A stretch of 64,000 nt of DNA, from positions 1 to 64,000 of the forward strand of contig JADJVQ010000029.1 in NCBI GenBank assembly GCA_016710525.1, read 5' to 3'. A program made the translations under genes and the position numbers. Source of the DNA: Burkholderiaceae bacterium. GTDB lineage: Bacteria; Pseudomonadota; Gammaproteobacteria; Burkholderiales; Burkholderiaceae_E. Below the pieces are notes generated by a model. The model did no database searches and had not been told where the DNA came from. It saw only the letters and a list, made by a program, of their open reading frames with translations. Positions 8,812 to 17,978 of the stretch are shown here, piece by piece; position 1 is the stretch's first letter, and every line of letters starts with the position of its first letter.

Positions 8812-10437
8812 TCAGAAGCGGGCAACGCCGTACTGCACCGGTCTCAGCACACGGGCATCGGCTTCGCGGCAGGTGGCCAGCACGATCGCCAGCACGGTGC
8901 GCGTGTCGCGCGGATCGATGATCGCGTCGTCCAGCAGCAGCCCGCTGGTATGCAAGGCGCCGGATTGCCGCTCGAAGTTGTCGACGATCTCGCGCTTGTC
9001 GCGTTCGAGCGCGTCGAGATCCAGCGGCTTGCCGCGGCGCTGCGCGCCGGCCTGCGCGACCATCGCCATCGTGGCGGCCGCCTGCTCGCCCCCCATCACC
9101 GCCGATTTCGCATTCGGCCACGAGAAGGCGAATCGCGGTTCGAACGCACGCCCGCACATGCCGTAGTTGCCGGCGCCGAACGAGGCGCCGCACATGATCG
9201 TGATCTGCGGCACGCGCGCATTGGTCAGCGCCTGGATCAGCTTGGCGCCATGCTTGATCATGCCGGCCTCTTCGGACGCGCGCCCGACGATGAAGCCGGT
9301 GGTGTTCTGCAGGTACACGATCGGCGTGCCGGCCTGGTCGCACAGCTGGATGAACTGGGCGGCCTTGGTCGAGCCCTGCGGGTCGAGCGGGCCGTTGTTG
9401 GTGATGAACGCGGTGGCGTGCCCCTCCAGGAATCCGGTCGCGCAGACGGTGGCCGGGCCGTAGGCGGGACGGAACTCGCTCAGTTCGGAATCGTCGGCCA
9501 GCCGGGCGATCACCTCGCGCATGTCCACCGGCTGGCGCGAGGACAGCGGCATCAGGCCGGCGATGTCCTCGGCATCGAGCCGCGGCGCCCGCCAGGGTCG
9601 GCTGGCGCCCTCGACGCGCGCGCGGTTCCAGTCGAGTCCGCGCACGACCTCGCGCAGCATCGACAGCGCCTGCGCGTCGTCGTCGGCCAGGTGGTCGGCC
9701 AGGCCCGAGATCGAGCCGTGCATGTCGGCGCCGCCGAGTTCCTCTTCGGTGGCAATTTCGCCGGTGGCCGCCTTGAGCAGCGGCGGTCCGGCCAGGAAGG
9801 CCCGGGCCCGGCCGCGCACCATCACGACATGGTCGGACAGGCCGGGCAGGTAGGCGCCGCCGGCCGTCGACGATCCGTGCACGACGGCCAGCACCGGCAG
9901 CCCGGCCGCCGACAGGCGCGCCAGGTTGCGGAACATGCCGCCTCCGGCGATGAACCGGTCGACCCGGTAGCTGCGCAGATTGCCGCCGGCGCTTTCGACC
10001 AGCTGAATGAACGGCAGCTTGTTGGCCAGCGCAATCTCCTGGCAGCGCATGATCTTGCGGCCAGTCAGGTTCTGCATGGCGCCGGCGCCGATCCCGGCAT
10101 CGTTGACCACCACCATCACCCGCGCCCCGCTGACGAATCCGATGCCCGCGATGATCGCGCTGCCGGGCACGCTGGTCGCCGGGTCGGGGTCTTCGATGCC
10201 GCAATAACCGGCCATCGCCATCAGCTCGAGAAAAGGCGCGCCCGGGTCGAGCAGCCGGGCCAGGCGCTCACGGGGCAGCAGCTGCTTGCGCCGCTCGAAC
10301 AGCGGCGCCGCGCGCGCCGATGCCGTCACGGTACGCTGGTGCAGCGCCCGCATCTCGTCGATCAGCGCCAGCATGCCGGCCCGCTGGGCTCGGAAGGCCT
10401 CGGACGAAGGGTCGACCGACGATTCGAATACGGGCAT
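8812..10437 (-). CDS. acyl-CoA carboxylase beta subunit (carboxyltransferase), AtuC/MccB-like
   Basis: This 541-residue carboxyltransferase has both crotonase-like halves. The N-half has VNDAGIGAGAM and GSSTAGGAYLPG for the acyl-CoA oxyanion hole. The C-half has NTTGFIVGRASEEAGMIKHGAKL and CGASFGAGNYGMCGRAF for carboxybiotin. It is of the type that pairs with a separate biotinylated alpha subunit, as in methylcrotonyl- or geranyl-CoA carboxylase. The start at 10437 (MPVFES) is preferred over a 21-codon upstream extension. It is the first gene of the minus-strand cluster and faces a TetR gene across a 161-base gap. Whether the substrate is geranyl-, methylcrotonyl- or another acyl-CoA is not resolved. 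Confidence 0.92.
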   Translation of the reverse strand: MPVFESSVDPSSEAFRAQRAGMLALIDEMRALHQRTVTASARAAPLFERRKQLLPRERLARLLDPGAPFLELMAMAGYCGIEDPDPATSVPGSAIIAGIGFVSGARVMVVVNDAGIGAGAMQNLTGRKIMRCQEIALANKLPFIQLVESAGGNLRSYRVDRFIAGGGMFRNLARLSAAGLPVLAVVHGSSTAGGAYLPGLSDHVVMVRGRARAFLAGPPLLKAATGEIATEEELGGADMHGSISGLADHLADDDAQALSMLREVVRGLDWNRARVEGASRPWRAPRLDAEDIAGLMPLSSRQPVDMREVIARLADDSELSEFRPAYGPATVCATGFLEGHATAFITNNGPLDPQGSTKAAQFIQLCDQAGTPIVYLQNTTGFIVGRASEEAGMIKHGAKLIQALTNARVPQITIMCGASFGAGNYGMCGRAFEPRFAFSWPNAKSAVMGGEQAAATMAMVAQAGAQRRGKPLDLDALERDKREIVDNFERQSGALHTSGLLLDDAIIDPRDTRTVLAIVLATCREADARVLRPVQYGVARF

Positions 10438-10531
10438 GGCACTGGGCTCGAGGGAGTCTGGTCGGGCGCGCCGCGCGGGACTGCCCCGGCAAAACCCCAT
10501 GGCGCGATAAATCGCGGACCCGTCGACAATT

Positions 10532-10555
10532 AAAGCGAATGCATTAAACTGTCAA
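10532..10555 (-). promoter_or_regulatory. candidate promoter/operator for the acyl-CoA cluster
   Basis: On the minus strand a perfect TTGACA (10550-10555) is followed after 15 bases by TTTAAT. The word TTTAAT also occurs directly after the TTGACA, so two TTTAAT copies are separated by eight bases. This AT-rich island lies in an otherwise GC-rich divergent gap between the carboxyltransferase and the TetR gene, where a TetR operator would be expected. Spacing is shorter than the ideal 17. Confidence 0.4.
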
Positions 10556-10598
10556 CCACGATGCCCCAAAAGCGGACAGCTGCTGTGCCCCGGACCCG

Positions 10599-11315
10599 AT
10601 GGCCGCGCCGCCTGCCCCGCGGCCGAGCGCGGCACCCGCGCCAGCGGCGACCCCGCGCAGCGCGCGCGCGGCCGCCACGCGTCTCGAGCTGCTGCTGGCG
10701 GCAGAACGGCTGTTCGCACTGCACGGCCTGATGGGCGTGTCGCTGCGCCAGATCGTCGCGGCCACCCGCCAGCGCAATCTCGCGACGGTGCATTACCACT
10801 TCGGATCGCGCGAGGCGCTGGCCCATGCGATCTGCGACCTGCGCATGCCCGCGATCGAGCAGGCCCGCGCGCAACGCCTGTCGGCGTATCTCGAGGATCC
10901 GCCGCCGCCGGCGCGCCGCGCCGTCGAACTGCTGCGCATCCAGATCGAGCCCAGCGCCGAACCGGTGTTCGCGGCCCGCGGCCGCAGCCATTTCAGGCGC
11001 CTGCTGGCGCACAGCTTCGTCAGCGACGAGATCGACCTGCGCCGCTACATCGGAAGTCACTACGACCGCGGCATCCGCCAGACGGGGCGCCTGCTGCGCA
11101 CGGAATCCGCGCACCTGTCGGCGGCCACTTTCGCGGTGCGCTGGGCGCTGCTGATCCGCTCGATGACCTATCTGCTGGCCAGCCTCGAGGCGCGGGTCGA
11201 GGCCCTGTCGTGGCGCAAGGGAGAAGCGCTGCTGCGGGCCGAGATGGCCGAGATGGCCGTCGCGTTCGCGGGCTTTTTTGCGGCACCCGACGAAGCGAAT
11301 GGCGGCACCGCCTGA
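10599..11315 (+). CDS. TetR/AcrR family transcriptional regulator
   Basis: This 238-residue protein has an Ala/Pro-rich N-terminal leader of about 25 residues. A TetR helix-turn-helix follows (residues about 28-75: AAERLFALHG, SLRQIVAATRQRNLATVHYHF), then a ligand-binding helical domain. It is divergent from the acyl-CoA carboxylase cluster, the standard position for a local repressor responding to an acyl-CoA or terpenoid intermediate. The atu cluster of Pseudomonas is also governed by a TetR protein (AtuR). The ligand is unknown. Confidence 0.92.
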   Translation: MAAPPAPRPSAAPAPAATPRSARAAATRLELLLAAERLFALHGLMGVSLRQIVAATRQRNLATVHYHFGSREALAHAICDLRMPAIEQARAQRLSAYLEDPPPPARRAVELLRIQIEPSAEPVFAARGRSHFRRLLAHSFVSDEIDLRRYIGSHYDRGIRQTGRLLRTESAHLSAATFAVRWALLIRSMTYLLASLEARVEALSWRKGEALLRAEMAEMAVAFAGFFAAPDEANGGTA

Positions 11316-11356
11316 TCGAACCCGCCGGCCCGCCCGGTCCGCCTGATCGGGGCGCG

Positions 11357-11419
11357 GCGCGGTTCTCCTGCGCGGTTCTCCTGCGCAGTTCTTCTCAGTT
11401 CTTCCGCTCAGTTCTCCTG
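11357..11419. repeat. 13-bp tandem repeat between convergent genes
   Basis: Two exact copies of gcgcggttctcct (11357-11369, 11370-11382) are followed by a one-transition-pair variant (11383-11395) and two shorter cagttct-containing variants reaching into the last codons of the Bug receptor gene. The repeat fills the space between the convergent TetR and receptor genes. It looks like replication slippage. Confidence 0.7.
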
Positions 11420-12388
11420 AATGCCCAGTTCGGTCACCAGCCGTGTCCAGGAGCTCAGGTCGTTGGCCAGCACCTTGGCGAAATCATCGGCGTTCGATCC
11501 CAGCGGTTCGAGATTGAGCTCGCGCAGCCGCTGCTGCATGTGCGGCAGCTTGATGATGCGCGACATCTCGCTGGACATCAGCGCCACGCGATCGGGCGCC
11601 ACACCGGCCGGAAACAGCGCGCCGATCCAGCCGTACTGCTCGAACCCCTTGTAGCCCGATTCCAGGAAAGTGGGCACGGTCGGCATCAGGCTGGAACGGC
11701 GCGCACCGTTGATCACCAATGCCTTGATCTTGCCGGCCTTCAGGTGCGGCATCGAAGTGCCCGTGTCGGCAAAGCCGATCGGCACGTGGCCGGCCAGCAG
11801 ATCGGCCAGCAGCGGCGCGGCCCCCTTGTAGGGCACATGGGCCATGTCGAGCTTCGCCTCGCGCTTGAGCAGCTCGCCGGCGATGTGCGCACTGGTCGCA
11901 TTGCCGAAGGTGCCGTACGAATACTTGCCCGGATTGGCGCGCACCAGCGCGACCAGTTCTTCGAGCGTGTTGGCCGGGAAGCTGGGCAGCACCGCGATGA
12001 TGTTGGCCGACAGCGCGATGTGCGAGATCGGCAGGAAGTCCTTGATCGGGTCGTAGGGCAGGTTGCGGCGCAGCGCCGGCGTCTGGACGTGCGCGGTGTA
12101 GGTGAACAGCACCGTGTGGCCGTCCTTGGGCGCCTTGAAGACGTGCGTGGTGGCCACGATGCCGCTGGCCCCGGCGCGCGGTTCGACCAGCACCGGGACC
12201 TTCAGGCTGGTGGTGAGTTCGGCGGCCATCAGGCGCGCCACGGTGTCGACGATGCCCCCGGCAGCGGAAGACACCACCAGCGTCACCGGCTGGCTGGGAT
12301 AGGTCTGAGCGTGACCGGCCGACGGCAGCACGCCGAAGCTGGACACGGCGATCAGGGCGGACAGGGCGGCACGAACGCAGCGGAACAT
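11408..12388 (-). CDS. Bug/TctC family periplasmic solute-binding protein
   Basis: This 326-residue protein starts at MFRCVRAAL (12388), preceded by a good ribosome site (ggagag). It has an N-terminal Sec signal peptide cut after SAGHAQ, then the Bug/TctC signature YPSQPVTLVV. Internal family markers include DTVARLMAAEL, VPYKGAAPLLADLLAGHV and GYKGFEQYGWIG. It would bind a carboxylate for a tripartite tricarboxylate transporter. No TctA/TctB genes are in the window, which is common for Bug proteins. It heads a cluster of 2-oxo/2-hydroxy-acid enzymes and may capture their substrate. The last codons carry a tandem repeat. Confidence 0.92.
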   Translation of the reverse strand: MFRCVRAALSALIAVSSFGVLPSAGHAQTYPSQPVTLVVSSAAGGIVDTVARLMAAELTTSLKVPVLVEPRAGASGIVATTHVFKAPKDGHTVLFTYTAHVQTPALRRNLPYDPIKDFLPISHIALSANIIAVLPSFPANTLEELVALVRANPGKYSYGTFGNATSAHIAGELLKREAKLDMAHVPYKGAAPLLADLLAGHVPIGFADTGTSMPHLKAGKIKALVINGARRSSLMPTVPTFLESGYKGFEQYGWIGALFPAGVAPDRVALMSSEMSRIIKLPHMQQRLRELNLEPLGSNADDFAKVLANDLSSWTRLVTELGIQEN

Positions 12389-12463
12389 GGAACTCTCCCT
12401 CAAAAGGCACTGGCGCGACACGGCGCACCAGCCCGGGTTGAACAGCGCAAGACAGGTGACCGG

Positions 12464-14032
12464 TCAGATCACCGCTTCGATCAGCGACGGCCCGGACTCG
12501 ACGAAGGACGCCGCCAGGGCCCGATTGAATTCTTCGGCCGTTCGTGCGCGCCAGGCGCGCACACCCATGCCCTCGGCCAGCTTGACCCAGTCCAGGTCCG
12601 GGTTGGTCAGCTCGAGCATGCTCATCGCCTTGGGTCCGGGGTTGTGCGCCCCGACACGGCCGAATTCGACCTGCAGGATCCCGTAGCGGCGATTCGAAAA
12701 GATGATGGTCGTGATGTCGAGCTTTTCGCGCGCCTGTGTCCACAGCGCCTGCACGGTATACATGCCTCCGCCGTCACCCTGCAGGCACAGCACCCGCCGA
12801 TCCGGGCAGGCGATCGCCGCACCGGTGGCCGTGGGCAGCGCGTAACCGATCGAGCCGCCCGTCAGCTGCAGCCAGTCGTGCGGGGGCGCGCCGCGCGTGC
12901 CCATGGTGGTGGCATGCCCGGAGGTGCCGCCTTCGTCGACCACGATGGCGTTTTCGGGCAGCAGGTGGCCGACCGCGGCGCCGATGGCCCGCGGGTTCAG
13001 TTCGCCGCTGGGCAGGGCCGGCCGCTCCGGCGAGACCAGTGTCGCATGGGTGCCGGCGATGCCCACCGCCTGGCCGAGCGCCTCGAGCGCTCCGTCGATG
13101 TCGCCCTGGCGCTCGACCAGGGTATGCAGCGAACACCCGTCGGGCGTGAGCCAGTGGGGCTTGCCGGGATAGGCGAAGAAGGTGATCGGCGCCTGCGTGC
13201 CGATGAGGATCAGGTGCCTGGTTCCGGCCAGCATCTCGGCGGCCTGCTCGCCGAAGTACGGCAGGCGCAGCAGATTGACCCGCCCCGCGCCGCGCTGCAG
13301 GCGTGAAATGAAGGTGTCGGTGATCAGGCGTGCCCCGGTCGCCGCCGCGATCCGGCTGGCCAGTTCGATGCGGGCCGCGGTCAGGGTGCCGTTGATCAGC
13401 ATCACGCTGGGCTCGCGGGTCTTGAGCACCCGGGCCACTTCATCGACCTGGCGGGCATCCACCGGGTCGGGCGCCAGCCGGGGCAGGGGCGCGGCGCTGG
13501 CGGTGGTCCGGCTCCAGGCCGTGTCGGCCGGCAGGATCAGCGTCGCGACCTGGCCGGGCGGCGCCAGCGCCGCCTGCACCGCGGCCGCGCCGTCGGCAGC
13601 CACTTCATCTGCCGAGGCAGACACCTTGATCCAGCCCGAGACCGGCCGCGCGAAGCCTTCGACATCGGAGGTCAGCGGCGCATCGAACTTGCGATGGTAG
13701 GTGGCGTGATCGCCCACCACGTTGACCACCGGCGTTCGCGCCTTCTTGGCGTTGTGCAGATTGGCCAGACCGTTGGCCAGGCCCGGACCCAGGTGCAGCA
13801 GCGTGGCCGCCGGCGTGCCCGCCATCCGGCCGTAGCCGTCCGCCGCGCCGGTCACCACGCCCTCGAACAGGCCGAGCACACAGCGCATCTGCGGATTGCT
13901 GTCCAGCGCCGCCACGAAATGCATCTCGGAGGTGCCCGGATTGGTGAAGCAGACGCGAACGCCCGCGTCGACGAAGGTCTGCACCAGGCTCTCGGCGCCG
14001 CTGCGGTCGGGTGCTGCCGTGCGATCGGTCAT
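12464..14032 (-). CDS. thiamine-diphosphate-dependent enzyme, acetolactate synthase/benzoylformate decarboxylase-like
   Basis: This 522-residue ThDP enzyme starts MTDRTAAPDRSGAESLVQTF. The N-terminal pyrimidine-binding domain holds the activating glutamate in GLFEGVVTGAADGYGRM. The C-terminal domain carries the ThDP/Mg motif starting at GDGGGMY and ending with SNRRYG. The ATG at 14032 follows a ribosome site region and fits family length; the open frame upstream is non-homologous. It probably decarboxylates or ligates a 2-oxo acid. It is one of two ThDP enzymes flanking an amidase, an SDR and an FMN 2-hydroxyacid dehydrogenase, suggesting a 2-oxo-acid intermediate. Confidence 0.88.
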   Translation of the reverse strand: MTDRTAAPDRSGAESLVQTFVDAGVRVCFTNPGTSEMHFVAALDSNPQMRCVLGLFEGVVTGAADGYGRMAGTPAATLLHLGPGLANGLANLHNAKKARTPVVNVVGDHATYHRKFDAPLTSDVEGFARPVSGWIKVSASADEVAADGAAAVQAALAPPGQVATLILPADTAWSRTTASAAPLPRLAPDPVDARQVDEVARVLKTREPSVMLINGTLTAARIELASRIAAATGARLITDTFISRLQRGAGRVNLLRLPYFGEQAAEMLAGTRHLILIGTQAPITFFAYPGKPHWLTPDGCSLHTLVERQGDIDGALEALGQAVGIAGTHATLVSPERPALPSGELNPRAIGAAVGHLLPENAIVVDEGGTSGHATTMGTRGAPPHDWLQLTGGSIGYALPTATGAAIACPDRRVLCLQGDGGGMYTVQALWTQAREKLDITTIIFSNRRYGILQVEFGRVGAHNPGPKAMSMLELTNPDLDWVKLAEGMGVRAWRARTAEEFNRALAASFVESGPSLIEAVI

Positions 14033-14135
14033 GAAAATTCCTCGTAGTCGAATGGGTCTCAGCGCAACGGGGATCCGACGCCGGGCGCCACGCCGGCCCG
14101 GCGGCCGGTCCGCGCCACGCTCGTCGGTGCGGGAG

Positions 14136-15089
14136 TCAGGCGCCGGTCCGCAGCGTGGTTGCGGCGCTTCGCCAGGCTTCGGCGAACGGCGCCTCGTACG
14201 CGCCCTCGGGATCGTTGCGCACCATCTTGTCCAGCCGCTCGGCATCTTCCCCGACCAGGATGCGCCAGCGGCCTGCGCGCACGCCGTCCAGAATGATCGT
14301 GGCCGCCTGCGCCGCCGTGGTCGGCGCGTTATCGCGGAACTCGACGCCGCGCTGGTGCAGCAGCTTGCGGATCGCCTCGTCGGGCAGATCGGCCACCGGC
14401 GCGCCGGCCTTGACCATGCGCTCGCGGGCCGCCGCGATATGGGCCGGCGACAGCTTGAACACATCGTAGGTGTTCAGCGCGATCGAGGTGCCGATGTGGC
14501 CGGGCATCACGACGGCGCAGGTCACGTGCGGTGCGTTCAGCCGCAGATCGGTGATCAGCGCCTCGGTGAAGCCCTTGACCGCGAATTTGGCGGCCGCATA
14601 TGCCGTGTGCGACACGCCCGGTCCGAGCGTGGCCCAGAAGCCGTTGACGCTGCTGACATTGACGATGCAGCCCTCGGTGCTGGCGACGAGCATCGGCATG
14701 AAGGTGCGCGCCCCGTAGTAGACGCCGAACCAGTCCACACCGAAGGTGCGTTCCCAGTCGGCGCGGTCGCCAGCCACGAAGCCGCCACCACCGCCGATGC
14801 CCGCGTTATTGATGAGCAGATTGATGTGCGAGGTCTGGTGTTCCGACTTGACCGCGTCGCGAAAGGCGATCAGCTCGGCTTCCTGGCTGACGTTGGCACG
14901 AAAGGCGGTGACACGGGTGCCCGCCGGCGCCTGCGCGAGGCACAGCTCGCGGGTCTGCGCCATGTTCTCTTCGGAGACATCGCATATCGCCACATGCACG
15001 CCGGCGGCGCTGAGCTGGCGTGCGAGCTCACGGCCCATGCCGGTGCCGCCACCGGTGACGACGGCGATCTGATTGGCTTTGATCTGCAT
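14136..15089 (-). CDS. short-chain dehydrogenase/reductase (SDR), long C-terminus
   Basis: This 317-residue SDR starts at MQIKANQIAVVTGGGTGMG (15089). It has NNAG, a catalytic serine in VNVSSVNG and YAAAK. The ~70-residue C-terminal extension (RPARER-like helices, VGEDAERLDKMVRNDP) is longer than in classical SDRs and is typical of a subgroup annotated as SDR-family oxidoreductases in aromatic or terpene operons. It probably handles an aldehyde or alcohol produced by the neighbouring ThDP enzyme. Confidence 0.9.
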   Translation of the reverse strand: MQIKANQIAVVTGGGTGMGRELARQLSAAGVHVAICDVSEENMAQTRELCLAQAPAGTRVTAFRANVSQEAELIAFRDAVKSEHQTSHINLLINNAGIGGGGGFVAGDRADWERTFGVDWFGVYYGARTFMPMLVASTEGCIVNVSSVNGFWATLGPGVSHTAYAAAKFAVKGFTEALITDLRLNAPHVTCAVVMPGHIGTSIALNTYDVFKLSPAHIAAARERMVKAGAPVADLPDEAIRKLLHQRGVEFRDNAPTTAAQAATIILDGVRAGRWRILVGEDAERLDKMVRNDPEGAYEAPFAEAWRSAATTLRTGA

Positions 15090-15120
15090 TTGAGGGTCCT
15101 TGTGTCGATCGGCCGGGGTG

Positions 15121-16569
15121 TCAGGCGCAGCCCGGCGGGGGATTGAAAACGAAGCCCAGTTGCTCCAGGCGCTGGGCCAGCTGAATGGTGCGCAGGTCGC
15201 CATGACCCGGGCCGATGATCTGGACGCCGATCGGCAGGCCGTCCGGACCGCAACCGGCGGGAATAACGGTGGCGGGCAGATAGGCGACGCCGGCGAGCCC
15301 GGCCCAGAAGGTCTGCATGAAATACGGATGCCGCACGCCATCGATCTCGATGCGGCGCTCGCCCAGGGCCGCGTGGTCATGCGCGAAGGCGGTGGTCGGC
15401 ATGATCGGCGCGATCAGGAAGTCGACCTGCTGGAAGAACGTGTGCCAGGCCCAGCGCAACCGTGTTCGGGCTTCGTTCACCGCGGACCAGTCGCGCAGTC
15501 GCATCGTCTGCCAGCGAATCTGGCGTGCGCCCGCGCCCTGGTCCGCCGGATCCAGTGTTGCGGCCCGGGCCACCAGCTTGGCAAAATCGGCATCGGGCAG
15601 CCGCGAGGCCATCGCCGAGGCGAGCAGCGCCGAAAACAGTTCGTGGCTGTGCTCGGCGCTGAACGCCGGGCGGGCGCTGTCGTCGACCTTGGCGCCCTGC
15701 CCGGCCAGCGCGCCGGCCACTGCCTCGACTCGGGCCTGCACCGCGGCCGACACCGGACACATCGGATCGGTCTTCCACAGGCCGATGCGCAGCGCCGACA
15801 AGGGACCGCTCAAGGACGGCAGTTCCACCCGCACGGCGGCGGCCTCGAGCAGATCGGGGCCGGCCATCAGCCGCAGAGTGGTTTCGAGATCGGTCGCCGA
15901 GCGCGCCAGCGGCCCGATCACCGAGATGTCGCCAGGCGTCAGCGCGCCGGTCAGGGCGTGACCGCGCATGGGCACCAGGCCCCAGGTGGGCTTGTGCCCG
16001 AACACGCCGCAGAAGTGCGCCGGATTGCGGATCGAGCCGCCGATGTCGCTGCCGATCTCCAGACCGGTCAGGCCCGCGGCCAGTGCCGCGGCCGACCCGC
16101 CGGACGAGCCGCCCGGCGTGCGGCCCCTGCCCCAGGGATTCTCGGTCGTGCCGTAGATCTCGTTGTAGCTTTGAAAATCGGCCAGCCGGATCGGCACGTT
16201 GGTCTTGCCGAATACGTTGGCCCCCGCGCCGGCCAGCCGCTGGACGGCGAGCGCATCGGACGAGGCGATGTTGTCCCGATACTGCGGCACGCCGAAGGTC
16301 GTCGGCATGCCCGTGAAGTCGTAGCTTTCCTTGATGGTCATCGGCACGCCGTGCAGCGGCCCCATCGGGTCGCCGCGCGAACGCGCCGCATCGGCGGCAT
16401 CGGCGCGGGCGCGCGCACCGTCGCGATCCTGCCGGATGATGGCGTTCAGTGCCGGATTGAAACGATCGACGCGCGCCAGGAAATGCTCGAGCAGCTCACG
16501 CGCGCCGAGCCGGCCACCGCGGATGTCATGCGCGAGCTCGGTCGCTGACCGGAAGTGAACGGGCTGCAT
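15121..16569 (-). CDS. amidase (amidase-signature family)
   Basis: This 482-residue protein has the Ser-cisSer-Lys triad visible: Lys in HGVPMTIKES (residues about 80-90), the Gly/Ser-rich signature TPGGSSGGSAAALAAG with the cis-Ser, and the nucleophile serine in GSDIGGSIR. Amidase-signature enzymes hydrolyse amides to acids plus ammonia. The start MQPVHFRS at 16569 fits family length; the upstream extension is arginine-rich and unrelated. With the adjacent FMN 2-hydroxyacid dehydrogenase and ThDP enzymes, it could supply a hydroxy acid from its amide, as mandelamide hydrolase does, but the substrate is not proven. Confidence 0.9.
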   Translation of the reverse strand: MQPVHFRSATELAHDIRGGRLGARELLEHFLARVDRFNPALNAIIRQDRDGARARADAADAARSRGDPMGPLHGVPMTIKESYDFTGMPTTFGVPQYRDNIASSDALAVQRLAGAGANVFGKTNVPIRLADFQSYNEIYGTTENPWGRGRTPGGSSGGSAAALAAGLTGLEIGSDIGGSIRNPAHFCGVFGHKPTWGLVPMRGHALTGALTPGDISVIGPLARSATDLETTLRLMAGPDLLEAAAVRVELPSLSGPLSALRIGLWKTDPMCPVSAAVQARVEAVAGALAGQGAKVDDSARPAFSAEHSHELFSALLASAMASRLPDADFAKLVARAATLDPADQGAGARQIRWQTMRLRDWSAVNEARTRLRWAWHTFFQQVDFLIAPIMPTTAFAHDHAALGERRIEIDGVRHPYFMQTFWAGLAGVAYLPATVIPAGCGPDGLPIGVQIIGPGHGDLRTIQLAQRLEQLGFVFNPPPGCA

Positions 16570-16853
16570 GGGAATCGTCCCTTTCGCGTGAATATCGAAG
16601 CTCGGCGAGTATCGCTCAAGCGGCCGCATCGACCCAGTATCGTCGGCCTTGCGCCGGTCCGATCCGCCACTTTTGCCCGTTGCCGCGTGGCCGCGGACGG
16701 GCGCACGGTCCATTCGGCCCGTCCCGAAACGCCGGCCGTCGCCAATCGCCACGGCAGCCAGCACAATCGGGCCTCTTCGACCCGGGGACGTCCGAGACAG
16801 GCGGTCCGCAGGGTCACCGCCGCATGCGCTGGATCACCACAGGAACCCCGACC

Positions 16854-17945
16854 ATGGCAACCGAGATACTGACCCTTCAGGAGATCGTCAAACAGGCGCG
16901 CGGACAGCTGTCGCGCGGCGACTGGGACTACCTGGTCGGCGGCGCCGAGTCCGAAACCTCGGTCAAGCGCAATCGGCTGGCCTTCGACCGGCTGGCCCTG
17001 AAGGCACGGGTGATGAACGACGTCTCGCAAGTGCAGGTGCGCCGCACGCTGCTGGGCGTGGACCAGCGCATCCCGGTGCTGCTCGCGCCGATCGGCTCGC
17101 TGCAGGTGTTCGAGGCGGGCGGCGGCTCGAGCGTGGCACGCGCCGCGGGCGAGTTCGGGGTGATCCACATCCTGAGTTCGGTGTGCCTGCCCGACTTCGA
17201 AACCGTCGCGCGCGAATGCGACAACGCCAAGATCTATCAGCTGTACACCCACGGCGACGAGCCCTGGGTGATGGACATCATCGGCCGGGCCCAGGCGGCC
17301 GGCTACAAGGCCTTCTGCCTGACCGTGGACACCCAGGTCTACAGCCGGCGCGAGCGCGACCTGGCCAAGCGCTATCAGCCCGCCGCGGCGCGCCGCGCCG
17401 GCTTCGCGCCGGCGCAAACCCGGCCGGCCACCTTGCAGGCCTCGCTCAGCTGGGACCTGGTCAGGCGCATCAAGGACCGCTTCAGCATCCCGCTGGTGCT
17501 CAAGGGCATCGCCTGCGCCGAGGATGCTTCGCTGGCCGTCGAGAACGGCGTCGATGTCGTTTACGTGTCCAACCACGGCGGGCGCCAGCTCGACCAGGGC
17601 CGCGGCACCCTGGACATGCTGCCCGAGGTGGCGCGCGCGGTCGGCGGCCGCGCCAGGTTGATCGTCGACGGCGGCGTGCTGCGCGGCACCGACGTGCTCA
17701 AGGCCCTGGCCCTGGGCGCCGACGCGGTGGGCATCGGCCGGATGCAGGGCATGGCGCTGGCCGCCGGGGGCACCGCGGGCGTGGTGCGCATGCTCGAACT
17801 GCTCGAGACCGAGATCCGCACGAATCTCGCACTGATGGGACTGTCCTCGATCGACCAGCTCAACCCGAATTGCGTGCTGCCGGCCGAACCGGTGGTGCGG
17901 CCCCACGTGCTCAGCGGTTTTCCGCTGCTCGACGAAGGCTATTGA
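16854..17945 (+). CDS. FMN-dependent alpha-hydroxy-acid dehydrogenase
   Basis: This 363-residue TIM-barrel flavoenzyme belongs to the glycolate oxidase/lactate/mandelate dehydrogenase family. The catalytic His and substrate-binding Arg are in SNHGGRQLDQG. The FMN phosphate loop is DGGVLRGTDVLKALALGADAVGIG, and LKGI supplies the barrel lysine. It oxidises an (S)-2-hydroxy acid to the 2-oxo acid. The ATG at 16854 directly precedes the conserved TLQEIV start; an alternative ATG lies 10 codons upstream. It is divergent from the amidase and convergent with the second ThDP enzyme. An MdlB-like role is possible. Confidence 0.9.
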   Translation: MATEILTLQEIVKQARGQLSRGDWDYLVGGAESETSVKRNRLAFDRLALKARVMNDVSQVQVRRTLLGVDQRIPVLLAPIGSLQVFEAGGGSSVARAAGEFGVIHILSSVCLPDFETVARECDNAKIYQLYTHGDEPWVMDIIGRAQAAGYKAFCLTVDTQVYSRRERDLAKRYQPAAARRAGFAPAQTRPATLQASLSWDLVRRIKDRFSIPLVLKGIACAEDASLAVENGVDVVYVSNHGGRQLDQGRGTLDMLPEVARAVGGRARLIVDGGVLRGTDVLKALALGADAVGIGRMQGMALAAGGTAGVVRMLELLETEIRTNLALMGLSSIDQLNPNCVLPAEPVVRPHVLSGFPLLDEGY

Positions 17946-17978
17946 GCCCCCGCCCGCCGGTCCCGAGGGCCAGCCCGC

